A DNA stretch of 64,000 bases, from the NCBI GenBank assembly GCA_000310025.1, contig FN649743.1, positions 113,757-177,756 on the forward strand, written 5' to 3'. Below the pieces are notes generated by a model that saw only the letters and a program-made list of their open reading frames with translations, ran no database searches and was not told where the DNA came from. The position numbers and the translations under genes were made by a program. This stretch comes from Ectocarpus siliculosus (taxonomy: Eukaryota; Sar; Phaeophyceae; Ectocarpales; Ectocarpaceae). Below are positions 36,019 to 49,800 of this stretch, in pieces; position 1 is the first letter of the stretch; each line of letters opens with the position of its first letter.

Positions 36019-39000
36019 ACATGATAATTTCGTTGGCCACCATGTAATGTATGTCTGTAGCAAAGGCCTTCAAGTACTGGCCAATTCAGACTAGTCATGA
36101 GTGGACTAGTACGTCGAAGCAGGGGGCAGAGGATCGAACGGGTCCACTGGTTCGTGTACGTGGGTGGCCCCGCACCACCGTAGAAGTGAGATGTTGGTGC
36201 TTGGGTTAGGCTATGGATGCGTTCATTTTCGGTGGTTCACGTCTGCCCGCAGTGATGTAGAATTAGCTTAGCCGCGGTGGTGATCCTGCCATCCTGACCG
36301 CTTGTACTGGTCGACTTTCCCCATGTCTTGAATCAGAGTTTGAAGAATTTTGCCTAGTGTTGGAAGTGCACTAGGTAAGGCAGAGCTCTCCGGCTGTCCG
36401 GTGTGGGATGTGGTGCCGCAACTGGTATTCGTGGTCAACACGTTATATTTTGAAATCTGTGAAGCAGGTACTTATTGGTAGGTTGGTAAACCTAACGGCG
36501 GGAATAAATGATTCTTTTTAGGTAGGCGGTTGAGCATGTTTCGGCGGTACATGCATGATTTTATTTTGAAGGAGTCGGTAAACAACAATATGGCGGCACC
36601 ACCCATTAACAACAACCGGCCCTATCAGACTGCTGTGTGGGGTTATAAACGGTACAAATCAATCCATCCGGCTGTGGTAATAATGCTTCTCCGTGTACCA
36701 GAATATTCTCACAGACGCTCCGTGCCGTTCTTGCTTACAGTATGGGTCCGCACAAAAAGAAACGTGAAAATCGAGTCGAGCCTCGGTTCTTATTTCCTCA
36801 CCACCTGCAGGCGAACACAGGTTGTAGTCAGCCGCGGAGCGCGAAGCGCGACCGTTCTTTTCCGTCCGTCCGAAGAGGGAAAATACAATTTCAATGAACG
36901 ACCGCCTGGTTTTTTCGTCCTTTTCGACCAGCAAGAGGTGTACAGAGCACCGATTGACGATCTGCTGGCATTTGAGGAAGAAGAAAAATAGGGCGCTCTT
37001 CACCACACCGGTTTGCTCGTGCCCCGACAGCAGATGGCCGTGCCTCACCGGCATTTGTACCCAAAAAACATAGGAGATTGTTACCCCCATCCCCTCGGAG
37101 TTGTAGAGAAAATGCAAGCCAAGGCATCGTATATCTCCCACCCAGGCACACGTGGTTGCTTGGTTCACACCAGACCACGAAGAACAGAAGAAGCACTCGG
37201 CGAAACTCGCAACACCGCCGGGATTGCCAAGACAGCACTGGCGGGGGAAGGGAGCCATACACAGAGCTAGTGGCGGATGCCATTGTCATTGCTGTTGCTT
37301 AGGTGTGCGTGTGGAGAGTGGAGAGTGATCATCAGTCAAAACCTGGGGGGAAAGTACACGAACTGATCCCAGTAGACAGGCGCGGCGGTTTTTTTTCGGG
37401 CTGTCCCACACTCTCCGGCTCGAAAATTCTGAGCGTCCCAGATCCTCCTGGTCTGTATCAATCACCACACAAGACGGAGCATGGACACAGCTCGTGGCGG
37501 GAAAATGTCTTTGTTATTGCTGTTGCTTCGGTGTGCGAGGAGAGGGGTCACCTTGAAACACACATGCTCAAGAAGAAGACCCTCCTGTTTTGACGGGATG
37601 TTTTTTCTCTCGCATGCATGCACTGCTGTGCCGACTCGCCGCCTCCAATTTCCGTGGGTCCCATGGCCCCGTGGCCTCTGTCAGTCGCCACGCAAGACTT
37701 GGCATAAACACAGGCCGCGGGGAATAGCTTTACAAGTGCTGCTGCGGCATTCTGCGGAGAGAAACCACCGAAAGCCTTAATCGATATGGAACGCACGTAT
37801 GGTACACAAGTCTACCGTCGCCGACATAAGATACCACCCCCACCCCCTGTTTTCAGGCTCGAGTATTCCACGACGAAGAGGATGTGTACACCCCGCGAGA
37901 CGTTGCCGAAAAGCTGTTGACGAGACGTTTCCCACACCACCATTACCGGCGCAGCCACTCTTTGTGGTGTGGTGCAACCGAGCTTTGGAAATTGGTCCAG
38001 GGTGTGGTATCTTGCGTCATCTACGGCATACTGCTGTACATATCCGTTCGTTGCCGAGGAGAAAGAGCCTCTTTTTATGTTATTATTGATGGTGACTCGG
38101 ATTCAAAACCCAACGGTCGGGTGCACTCGCCACCGCTGAAAGCAACACAGATAGACTACTGCAAGGTATTGAGTCGGCTACCTCGCGGCTCACCCCGCCC
38201 TATGTAGTAAACTTCACTATGGAGTTTGTGTACAATGTAGGATCCACAGCTGAGCTACATTGGTATTTCGTGAAAGCCTATGTTTCTTAACGATTTCTTT
38301 CTTAACAGCGGGCCTGCACTGTACTTTCGCAGAGCTGGGTCTCACAGTTGTTGCCGGGCTCGGCTGTGGGTCGGTGGGTCACGCTGGGTCACAGGAGCGG
38401 ACCTTGCGCATGTGCGCATCTGCGCATCCACATCCGGAGATGATCCGCAGAGAGAACCTTTAGTTCACCCGAAACGTCACGGGTGATTGCGCCGCCTCTC
38501 CTTTTATCCTCCTCCGTCCTTCATCGTCCTCCTCTCCGGTGACATTGGTACATGTAGAGTTCCAAGCTTCCGTGCGATGGCTCCTCCATGTACGACAACG
38601 ATGCCTCGCCGTACCCGCGCGGGCAGCCGGTACCGCAGTTATGGTCTTCTCGGCTTTCTGCTTCTGGGCCCTCGATCATCAGCCGTGTTGGCTGAAGCTT
38701 GCAGACGCAGCACATGTTTGGGCGGCGGCAAACGAGGGGGCGGGGATCGGCGGCAGCTTCGGGCCGCTACGCCTGGGCAAGTGAGTGCATGCACACTGGC
38801 GTTGCTTTGGTGGCATCATTGTGTCGAAGAGTGCAGATAAATGAGTTCCACGCCAGGAGTCCAATCATGAGATACTGGGTTACTGGGTTTGGCTCCATTG
38901 GTGGGGTGTGTCGCCCTACCACACACGGAGATAATCATGGTGGCATCAATCCGGTCGAGTGCGCCGTGTTGGCGGGTACTGTAGGCCACCCCCGACTTGA

Positions 39001-39469
39001 GCAAAACGTCGATCACAAAAAATACAAGGGTGGAGTGCGCTTACCGTTGAAGGTTGGCGAAACGCAAGGCCGGCAAGCTTGCCACGCGGCAGCACGGGGG
39101 GCACTAGGCATCATGCCGCAACATCTCCAGCTACAGTAGCTGCTTCCTGCTCTATCGTGGAGCTCACGACAGGTTGTGCCGGGAGCAATATCTTCGATGC
39201 GAGCTTCCTCTGCTGCTGGCCGTGTAAAGCGCCAAACGGTTGATGGCGCCGTCGACAGCGGTCTGCCGGCGGGTAGGACAAACATGGCCTCTAGCAAACC
39301 CTCTGGTCGGTTGGCACGGGAACTGGTTTCTTCCTAAAAAAACGACCCCATTCGCAGGCGATAGCCTGAGCGTACCAGGTATTGGTGTGTTTCTTCGTTA
39401 AAGTGGGCACATGGTGTCCAACTCGGTTTCCCATCTGTTGTAACCCGGCTTTTACCACCTTCCCGAAGT
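36019..39469. other. Intergenic region between kinesin and P5A ATPase genes, with repeats
   Basis: No convincing gene. The frame at 36530-36991 (153 codons) has no recognised domain or splice context. The block 37280-37700 contains repeats of a segment marked by attgctgttgctt (near 37290 and 37515) with cctctgtcagtcgcca and ctgtatcaatcacca relatives. A single arm related to the MITE-like element lies at 37975-38045. A stretch at about 38610-38780 reads as hydrophobic (VMVFSAFCFWALDHQPCWLK, ending before a gtgagt donor) and could be an isolated exon, but nothing supports linking it. Confidence 0.5.
37975..38045 (-). repeat. Diverged relative of the MITE-like arm
   Basis: The reverse complement carries gatgacgcaagataccacacc, ctggaccaattt and ccaaagctcgg, matching in order the arm of the element at 11748-11971 with about 80% identity by eye. 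No matching opposite arm was found next to it, so it may be a solo or decayed copy. Confidence 0.5.
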
Positions 39470-39976
39470 GTGGGGACGCGGGGCACACTCACGAAGTTTT
39501 CGCCAAGTGGACCGTACTTTTCGAAGGTAACACCGAGGAGGCGCCCGAAACAGCGCTTTGGAAAAGCCGTTGCTCTCAGTCCAGATCCGACGCTGGAGAG
39601 ATACCTCCACACGTATATTCGACCATCCCGTGACTCTTCTCCGGCCCATGCGGCTGCTGTGTCCATACGGCTCTGTATCGCGTCTCAGTCGCGTCTCGTC
39701 ACCCCCGAAACGGGCGGGAGAGGCGGCGGTTCTCCTCTGCTGCACGGGAGCATGCGTGCTTGGCGGGGGGGCGGGACGGCGGGAGGCACTCCGCCTACTG
39801 CTAGCAAGGGCGAGCCGAAGAAGAGCGATGGGCCCTCGGTGCCGCCCCGTTCTACGGGTGATGGCGTTATGGGTGGTAACACCGTGAGGGCGGGCACAAT
39901 GGAGTCGGCGTCCTTGCTTGCGGGCAACGTTCAGCGGCTGCAGTTTCTGAGGAAGAAGACGGGGGTTGATCTCGGG
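39470..39976 (+). CDS. Possible 5' exon of the P5A ATPase gene
   Basis: The frame is open from 39470 to a good donor (ggg|gtaagt) at 39976 in phase 0, which fits the phase-0 acceptor at 40324. It ends MESASLLAGNVQRL followed by QFLRKKTGVDLG. The start could be any of several in-frame ATGs, for example the one in MESASLL. Its upstream part is Arg/Gly/Pro-rich and not family-like, so it may instead be untranslated or belong to nothing. If it is not used, the ATPase starts at 40348. Confidence 0.4.
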
Positions 39977-40323
39977 GTAAGTTCGAGGTTGTGAGGAGGC
40001 CGGGCGCCCGATATTTGACTTGAACGTCATGGTGTCCAGGTGGTCGCCGGGACGATGTAGACATTCAGCACACCCAGGTATTACCTCGAGGAGCGTCCTC
40101 CCCGGCGTAGCTACAGTTTCTAGATTGGAAAGCATGCGTAACACAACCATTAGAACGTTGCCCTACCGAAGAAGGGTTTGTTGTGTCCAGTCGCGCGCGG
40201 GTGACTCAGCAAACAAAGCATGCTTGCCTCGGAGTCATCGAGGCTATACCAGATATTTCGGCCGAATCGGTGACGGATAAACGTGTGAAGCGCCGCCGCC
40301 CCCTTCTCCTCGCGCGCATCAAG

Positions 40324-43300
40324 GTGACGGTTTACTCCCTGTACGCTATGGCCATCCGGAGCGTCATCTCGACCATCGGCCAGCCGCTGCGAGATGCCAC
40401 GGCGAGGAGGACCCGGCTTTTCGGGGCAGCCTCGGATGAAGCTGCCGCAGCCGGGGCAGCGGCAGCGTCAGGCGAAGCAGCATCAGCGTCGATGCTCGAC
40501 GGCTTCGAAGGCGTTGTTGGTGCTGGTGGTGCCGCCGCCGAGGCCCTCGCCCGCGAAGCTCTCGAGCCCATGCCGTTCGCCTACCTGCCGAGCGTCGGAG
40601 CGATGCTGCTGCTTGTGGCGGCGGTGGCGGCGCACGTGCTGCTCCTGCTGGGAAAGAAGTGGTCCGTCCGATTCCATGCCTGGTAAGATGTGTTTGTCGC
40701 TGATGTTTAGGCGGTCGACTGGAACCGCCCCGCCGGGCTGGTCGAGGCTTCTGGGTGTGCGGCGGCTGACGTGTTTAATCGATGCCGGGTTGCCGAAGAG
40801 CTTGCCTCCAAGGTCGCAGCGAACTTGTGAGGTTTTGGACACTAGGGAGCCAGTGCTCTTTCGGTTTCTGGCTTTGGGCTCACGTTTTAGCACTTTCTGG
40901 GTACGTTGCCGACTGTATGTCTGGCAAATCTTGGGCGATCATCAAACACCGGCTTCAGAGTATCAGAGTTGCTGCAGGTGTCCCTTCACAAAGCACTTAT
41001 CACAAAGCACTACTGGTGTGCCGATTTAGAAGCTTACGTGTGTTTCCCTCTCGATTGGACAGGCCAAACAAGACATGAGCGCCGCTTTCCTGTACAGTCA
41101 AAGGCCGACTTCTATATTTCGCCTTGCTGCAAAAGAACGTCCCGACTGCAAACCCCGGCTCTAGGTTGCTCAGACATCGCCTCCGGTTGCCGTCCTTGAT
41201 CCCGCCGCCTTTGTCCTGGTGGTATTGCCTTTGGACTGTTGACGTTCTGCCCGCCCTTGCACGCATCGTGTTTTTGCTTGAAAGGAGCTTGTTCTAGGAG
41301 GTACGGTATTGACGTGGGCGGTGTATATCCCTCGACAATCCCTTGCCTCTCTTCATCCTGTCGTCAACGTCGTCCCTTCTTTCCGTTCCTGTCCATGCCT
41401 CTTGCACTCTTGTTGTTTCGGGCCTGACCAGGAGTGCCTTCGACGAGGTCTTGACTTGGGAAGAAGCGGATGCCGTCCTGGTCACACCCGTTAAACATAC
41501 CGGGTCGCCAGCTATCTGTCCCCTGGTAGGCACGCCTCGCTTGCTGCGAGATCCAACAGCTACAGAGGAGGGTCAGGAGTCGGAGGACGAGTCGCAGGAT
41601 GCTGAGGACGAAGAGAAGGCTGTGTCGTCGAGAGACGAGAGTGGAGGAACCCCTGGGGCGACGAAACAGGATGGAGACGGGGAAGGAACTGAGGGACTAG
41701 GGGAGGATTTGTCGTCGGAAGAAGGCTCAACATCAACGGAGCATCTTTCGGAGGAAAAGGAGGGGGAGGCAGCAATTCCTGGGGACTCGCGGCAACGTCA
41801 GGGTGCTGCAGCTGCCGTTGGTACTACTGCTCCTGCTGCTGCTTCTGCAACAGATGTCGACGTCGGCGCCGACCCGCCGTCCTTCGTCTACCAGAGGCGG
41901 AAGTTTGTCCTGAAGCGTGCTGCGACTGATGCTGCTCGGGGGAGCGAGAGCAAGAGGGACGACGAGGAGAAGGAGGAGCTGGAGAAGGAGGAGGGGGAGG
42001 GGGAGGGGGAGGGCAGCGCTCGCCGCGGAGCAGGGGACGAAGCGGCAGATACTTTCGAACTGGTGGAGCTCCCGATACGGTGGCCGCTCGGACGGTGAGC
42101 CCCGGCGCTGCATGCCCCGAGCTGTCGTTGTACGATGGCCGTTGCTCAGCGAAGACGAAAGCTGTGATGCACAGATATTCCACACGTTCCTACGCCAGTA
42201 GCTGAACGGTTCATTTCGTAGGCCGTCCCCGGAGTAGAAGAACTCGCAAATTTGAGGTGAAAAGCGCATATTAGTGAATACACACCTCGATGGTTGAAGG
42301 CCTGCTGAACCCTTGTGGGGTACAGTACGAAAGGCGAACCACCGCGGAAGGAAAGGCGGAGAATTCCTCCTGTACATGCTTCCGGGGCAGAGTACAACAA
42401 AAATGTGGAACGAAAAACGAGACAGAAGACATTGTAGTGAAACTGATTTTTGCTCTTAATAGACTTAATCCCAAGCTACACCGAGTGATCTATCGACAAC
42501 TGGCCCTTGTGTGGGCGCGGGATGCCAACACAACTTCTTGTTCGTTCTTCAAGTCAAGCTGTGCCAACGAGCAGCTCTATTCCCAATCCGGTGGTATCTC
42601 GACAGCACTCTGATGTGATGTCGTTTTGTCCGCACACGCTGGGAACCTTTCAGTTGCCATTTTTTTTTATGCAGAAAACACACCGTGTTCGAAATTGGTT
42701 CGATTAACACACTTTGTTGTTCCCAGACATGTGCATCCCTAGAGGTTACTCTACTAGAGGTTACTCTACCGTGGTCTTCGTACAGCGGCTACGCGTGGAT
42801 GCTTTTTTCATGGCACGAAGCTCCAGATTGCTTTTCTCTTGGGCGAGGATGTTTTTTCAAGCGGGTTTCTTGCCCCGAAAAGCTGGAAACTTGCACAGCT
42901 CCATAGAACAACAAGTCTTTGGGCTGCAGTTCTCGGAAGGACACACCTATCTGCAGCATGATAGAATACGCAAATGTGTGGCTGAAGCTCACGAGGGGTG
43001 CTCCTGTCTACATGGACGCTGCTCCTCCTCGTGTGACTGCGGCCATGAAACACAGTACTGGAAGCCCAAATGGGGCCACGTTGGGGAAACAGCACTCAAT
43101 TACCTCTTTTCCGCACCGTAGTCACCCTAGGCTCCGCTGTGCGCAACGCACGTGAGGGCCCTTGGTCTATCATGCTTGGCTGGCGAGGTACGCTGTGTGA
43201 TACGTTGTGCGATTCCTGTCCTGGGCCTCTGTCTTGCTGCACACATCTCCTAACCCTTGTGCACACTAGGTCGTCAAACTGGACATCTCCTGGTACTGGA

Positions 43301-43868
43301 TAAATTTGCTGACTTGGCTTCAGTATGAAAAGTGTCCCCACGTGCGCGGGGACACTTTTCATACTGAAGCCAAGTCACCCTTGTCTGGCAAGGATCTCAG
43401 ATTCTCTGGAGGGACTGTAGCCCCTCGACAAATGGCTGACAAACAAACAAAATTTTGTTTTCGCGGAGGGACTGGGTACTAGGAGGGTCAAGACAGGAGC
43501 CTTGTCGGAATGGACCCAACGTCTTTCGTTCAACACCCCGGCAGTCCCCTTCCCCGCGACTTACCCTTTGCTGATTCATCCACCTGTAAACACACGAAGA
43601 GTGCCCTTGCGTTACCGACACAAAGGCCGCGGGATCATCCCTTCCACACACACACAACCTCCCCTGCCGCCGCGTCTCGGCTCCGTTCGGGGCCTGTGGC
43701 ACACGCGCGCACAGATATCTCCAAGCAGGCGGTCTGACTCTGGAGGCCGCCGGCGCGAAGCTGAGGCTGTTCGGCGAAAACTCGGTGGACGTGAAGCAGC
43801 CCACGTTCTGGCACCACCTGGCGGACCGGCTCACCAGCCCGTTCGTCGTGTTCAATCTCTTCAACCAG
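40324..43868 (+). other. P5A ATPase exons 1-3: N-terminal membrane region and P5A-specific N domain
   Basis: Exon 1 carries an Ala-rich stretch, then PMPFAYLPSVGAMLLL and the first hydrophobic hairpin, ending GKKWSVRFHAW, which matches the WSV motif after the first spans of plant and animal P5A ATPases. Exon 2 continues SAFDEVLTWEEADAVLV and contains about 140 acidic residues not present in relatives, then SFVYQRRKFVL, like the family's FFDFRKQRFIY. Exon 3 (WPLG/RYLQAGG to FVVFNLFNQ) matches the segment before the M1-M2 helices. Confidence 0.75.
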
Positions 43869-46800
43869 GTACGTGTCAGCTAGGCTTGTTGTACTTTTGC
43901 TGTCGATTTTTGGGTAATTATGCTGACATAGTGTACAAGAAAAGTGCATCAATTTCAAGAAATAGTTGCCTACGAAGCACAAGCCTACTAGCAGTACGGA
44001 GTTTCGAAGCCGTTTGACTCGAGCGCTGCCTGTGGGGTGCTGCGGCTTCCGCCGCCAGTACCTGCCACTGCGTCTCTCACTCGGTGAAACGTGTCATGTT
44101 GCGGCAAAGGAAGGAAAGGATCCAGCCATGTCAATAGTTTGTTGTGCTTCGGCCTGGCTGCCGGCACGATTCCATCGCACTGCGTTTGTAACGCCTACGG
44201 CGCCTCCAGAGAATGTCGTTCGCTGGCTTCATCGTGCGGCATTTCCTGTTTCTTTTTTACAGATGGGTCGTCGTTATTAAACCCTTTGCCCCGAAAACGA
44301 GAGCCTCATCTCTGGACTCGATTAGACATACTCGCGTGCAAGCCTGAAAACGATTGAGCTGCGGTTGTTTGTGGAATGCATTGGAGGGATGGCCCCTCGA
44401 TAGCAATGACGTACAAGAGCTTCGACGCTGCTGTTGGTGCGGACAAGACGTTTGATGAGTCCGTCTCGCGATGAAACTGATTTCCAACACGCCGTAGAGT
44501 GGAGTGAGCATCCTGTGTACCCCACGATCGTAGCTCCTCAAAAGTGGTAGCAGACCGAGTTGTTTGTACGGGTTGCGATCGTCGGTATCACATGAGACAC
44601 GTGATGGTGTGAGCACGACAAGCAGGGTTGCAGCTTCCAACTCGCGGATGCTGCTGGTTTCGCAGGCCTAGTCGGCCACGTTTGAGCCTGTGGCGTCCTA
44701 GAACCTGTTGCCTCTCCCCCCCCCTTGTTCTCCCTCCCTCCCTCTCCCTCTCTCTCTCGCTCTTGCCCAGCTTTCAAGCGGAAATGTCAAAGCCTCATGG
44801 TTGCAATCCAATCCACGGCGCGACACCCTATCCTGAAACTTTTACCGTCATCGCAATATCCATTTTTATTCGCTGCCTGTGTGTTGTCTGACTGTGGTTG
44901 CGTCTACAAGACCGAGGGCATTTTCGGGAGCTACGCCAAAATCGTCGTTTTGCCATTTTGACAGTCAGACCACTCTCGAGTTGAGCGTAAGTACGCAAGG
45001 ATGGGTTTGAGAAGCCCTTCCCGGTGTTGTGGCTGCAGCTTTCTCAACACCGCTATTTTCCGCATGTGTTTACAGGTAGAAGGGTTGCACTGGCTCTTCC
45101 TTAGGAGATCCTAGCGCTTGTCGCTGATACGCGGCGCCACGCACGGTTTCGTCTGGGAAGGTTTTCCCGCGGTACCGGAAGCGGAGGGCCGCACCTTTTT
45201 CCCCGAATAATTTTCTTCAGGGCAAGGAAAGCATCCGTTCGTTCGCGGTCGATGGCTTTTTTTTTTTTGCTGTTTTTTGCGGTCTAACGTTTTTGACGAA
45301 ACCAATTTGCGCGACTGACTAGGTCCTTTGGATGCTGGAGTTGTACTGGTTGAAGGCGTTACTGGCTATCGGGGAGGTGATTGGCGTGGAGGCTATCTTT
45401 GTGGCGGACGCGGAACGGAGGAGGATGCAGCTCGACATCAGAAACTCCAAGAAGCCGACCAAGAGGTAAAGTGATAAGACTCTGGCCGACCTTGGGTCAT
45501 GGGCATACAAAATAATCGCTTCAACGTGTGAAGCACGGTCGCTGTTTCAATCGTTGAAACCCCCGTGCCCTTTCCTTGTCCACGGTCAACTCGACGCCAC
45601 CCGTGTTAGTCTAGGCCGACATGGAGAGACCCGAAATTGTGTTGTATCTCCATTTGCTCAGCTCGACACCGCGCGAGCCAAATGTAGTCGGTGGTTGGGG
45701 ATGGCGATATCTCGCGCGTTTGCACGGTGGTCACTCGGACCTGCCACGATCGTACCGGTCCGCCGACGTCCCGCTGAATGCTGCTGCGGCAACGTTGACA
45801 GGGTGAGAGCATGGCGAGGGGGACAGTGGGTGCCCATCCCCGTGTCGAGCATGCTTCCGGGGGACTTGGTTTCGCTCAAGACAGGCGTCGTCGCGGTTGC
45901 CCCTGAGGGGTCAGAGGTCGGCGATGGCCAGGTAACGGACGGTGGCCGTGGTGTTGGGTTCAGTGTCGACTCGCTCGCGAAGACGAAACGTTGTGTGCAG
46001 GGCTTGTGCGCCGAACTTGTTGCTTGATACCCGCCCCTGCTTGTCATCGTGTTGTTGCCGGCGGCAAAGATGGCTTACTGCTGTCGCCGCCGTCCGTCAT
46101 CGTCGTCGCCGTAGCCGTCACCTGCTTTGCAATAATGTCGTTACTCCCGTCGGAGTAGAAGGCACCCTTGCAGTCCGCCTACCTTCATGGCCATCTCAAC
46201 TCGCCGCTTTTCGAAACATGCTTGCATTTACGTCAGCAACGAAACTTTGCTGTTCCCCTGCTGTGTCAGGATGACGCGAAGATGCAAGACGAGGAGGCGT
46301 TTTTCGTGGGGGAGCTGCCGGCGGACGTGCTGCTGCTGAGGGGCACCGCGGTGGTGAACGAGGCCAGCCTCACGGGCGAGAGCGTGCCACAGATCAAGAC
46401 TTCCTTGACGTCGGAGCCGATAGACTTTGAGGACGAGCTCGACATGACCGGGGTGAGGGTCTGGCTGGCTGTGGGTGTTCAGCTCGATGTTGTTTATTTT
46501 GTGCTGTTGTTGCTGCGTCCATCCACGACCCCGTGTCGAGCCCAATCTAGCGCATCCAGGGCTCGGCTGACCCTGGTTCATTATTTTCAGCCGGTTCGGC
46601 CACGCTATCACACAGGCTTGCCCACACAACGCTCCCGCGTTGGCAGCATTGTATCTACAGCATTAATTTTCGCTACTGGCCTGGTCCTTTCCGCTTGCTT
46701 GTGGCTACTTCACCGTTCGCACGCGTTCGATTTTTTCGACGATCAGAGACATTCCGGCCACGTCTTGCTGAGCGGAACGACCTTGCTGGACCAGACCGAC

Positions 46801-49800
46801 GGCAGTGACAGTGACTCATCGCGGCCATCACCAACCGCAACGAGTTCCGCCGCGCTCGGGTCTTCCCTACCCGGTGAGGAAGAAGCAACACGATGCTAAA
46901 GCGTGTCAAATTGTTTCTTCACTTTTGGGGGAAGAGTATGGGGATGGATGAAGCAAATGGTGGAGTCGCGATTTGCCTACTGTAGTACACATTTGCTATG
47001 GAGACCGTCTTAAGAAACATCGGGCAAACGAATAAGTCCTCCACGCCTCGGCATACACCGTGCTGTGGGATGGGTTATCTGTTTCTTTTCTTTTTTCATG
47101 TGGTATCGTCTGCTTTGATATCTCACCACCTTCTCGTACCCGAGGCGCCGTATGGTGTCCCGCATGCCTCAAAAAGGATACCTCCGGGGGCTTCACGGTG
47201 TGGTTTGACGACACGCAACAACGTACGGTGTGGCGAGATCCGTCGACACGACACGCGCCCTTGATTTTGGATTTTTTGGGGGCTTTGTGGCTACATCACA
47301 GCAGTGGCGCCAGACTTGTTAAAATGAAGAACTACAACGGTTCAGAGGTCTATGCACACGACGAAATCAACTGACAAACAGCGGTAAACGAACCCTCCTT
47401 TCGCCTTGCTGTTGCATGTCGCCAGTCTCCACGCCGGACGGGGGAGCGCTGTGCTACGTGCTGCGAACGGGCGTTTACTCCTTCCAGGGCGACCTGCGGA
47501 GGACCATCGACTTCGGCAACCACGGCGTGCGCCAGGAGTCAAAGGACGCGGGTGCGTTGCGACGACAGCGTGCGAACGCAAGATGTTTCGTGACGCACCC
47601 AGAGGGTCTTGCTGCGTGCCTCTTAAACACGATACGGACACGGACTGACTCGAGTATGCAGCACGCGCGATCAGAGTTGGGCAGGACTCGTATGGCTGCA
47701 GAACCGGGGTCCACAACTGTTCGGCAACTTGCCTGCTGGCCGCATGTACAGCAGCAGCGTAGCAAGGTCCCAGTCGGGCGGCATTGTAGGTTGCTTTTTC
47801 GAGGGAATTGGCGGTTTGTGCGATGTCCACCGGGCCGGAGTCAACCTCGACAAACGAGGCGGCTTGCGCACAACCTGAATGCGTTGTTTTTTGAAAGGAG
47901 AACGATCCACGGGGTGTCGAAACACGCGGTACATCGCGGAGATCACCCTCGCCGCCCACAGCGCCCGTTGTTTCGTGTGATTTTCTTTGTTCCCGAGAAT
48001 GCGGTCACGATGCGATGCCTCATTCGATGTAAGCCGTCATTTCGCTCTACCATTCTTCCCGCGTAAGTTACCGGTCGACACCTGCCGAACACCCGATTTT
48101 CTGTTGGATCCACGCACACGCGTTTTTCGCTTGGTGCTTCAAACATTTACAGAAGTCGTGCCTGATATTTTGTTGCTGCTGAAGTCGGGTGTTGGATGCG
48201 ACGCCGTTTTTTTCTTTCGGGTCTTTGCAGGATACCTCCTGGCTTTCCTGCTGACGTTCGCCGCGTTATCGTCGGCCCACGTGGTGCGGGAGGGCCTCAA
48301 GTCTCAAGCCGTTTCCGGATTCAGGCTACTGGTGCAGGTACCCAGTTGGTGCTTTCGCCGGATTCAGGGTACTCGTGCGGGAAGTCCGTCAACTGCTTTA
48401 CTGTTTGTCGTATCCCTCGATCTCAAAATACCGAATTTTTCTTCCGGGGCCTGGATGGAGTCTAGAACTCTAGCGCAGGTTTTCGCCTACAGGTATGCGG
48501 CGATGCTGCATTCAAGTTGAGAGCAAGCCAATAACTGACGGCAAAATTGTGGGCTGGGCACACAAGGTTTGCCGACAAGTAGTTTCGACCCCTTTTTTCG
48601 CCGCGGTAACAACGCGGACTTTTTTTTTTGTGCTCGTCGTGTTGTTGCTTTTTGGTTGGTGCGGCGCCCTCTCTTTTTACCCCGAGCAGTGCGTCCGCAT
48701 CCTCTCGGCCGTGGTGCCCGGAGACCTGTCCTTCGAGCTGAACCAGTGCCTCCGGAACGGCGTGCGCTCCCTCCAAAACGGGCACGCGCTTGCGTGCACG
48801 GAGCCGTTCAGGATCCCGCTGGCGGGGAAGGTGGGAAGTCGTTGACGCGACCTGGATTTTTCCTAACCTCGAAAACAGTGTTTTGAGGAGAGAGGCAAAC
48901 CCCGGCAAGCAAACATGGTCTTGCTGGATGTTGTGGCTGGTAGGTCTCTCGAGCGATTGAGGGTTTGGCCATGCGGTTTTGTGGTTAGCGAACAGACCGT
49001 TGGCACTTTCATGTTCGTTGTATTGTTCTGTTCTGTCTTGATGTGGTGGCGTTCCCTGATCGATCTAGAGTCCTGCGAACAACACCCACAAGCAGCGGTC
49101 AGTGCTGCACGTGCAGGGTTTAAAGAACTTAAGAGAAAGTTTAGCAAAAGAAGGGGTCGCCGGCGACCCTTCCAAATGCAACCAACCTGGATAAGCAATG
49201 ATGTGTGCAACCAAACCAAGCGCGATCACAGCCAAAAGCGGATGACATCCTATTTCACACGATTTTCCGGCACGATCGCTGTGTCCGGTGGCGCTGTCGT
49301 GTACCTACCTTGTCTTCCGTTCGACTTCAACTAGCCGCATAGCCAAGATTAAAGGGATTCATGCCCACCTTGTGCCACGAACGATTGAGTGTTTGAAGGC
49401 GTTCCGGCGCCATCCTACGGCGCTCATGTGCCGAAATTGGTCTCACCCTCGTCTATTGGTTTTTCCCAAGTGAAGGGTTATCGTAGCAGCTCGACGGTTC
49501 TATCTACAATGGAGTGTTGACGCATGCGGTTGGTCATTCTCTTTGATTCCCGCCGCTTGTATCGTCCCGTCCCTCGGCCTTGCCCCTCCCCGTACTGGCT
49601 TGCCACCTCCGCGGGGCCGCTGCAGGTGGACGTGTGCCTGTTCGACAAAACGGGGACTATCACCTCGGACAAGCTCCGGGCGGAGACTCTGGTGACCCCA
49701 AAGTCTCTCCGTCCCAACAGCCCCCCAGTAGCTGTCAGCCTGGGCCATTCGGCCCGAAGCGGCGGGACTGCTGCCAGTTCGGAGCGACCGGGACTTGCGG

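Noticed and set aside
36530-36991. 153-codon open frame after the kinesin gene
   Set aside because: No recognisable family and no conserved pattern; lies in a region with repeats.
43310-43377. Hairpin as a bacterial-type terminator
   Set aside because: The context is a nuclear intron and there is no following T run.
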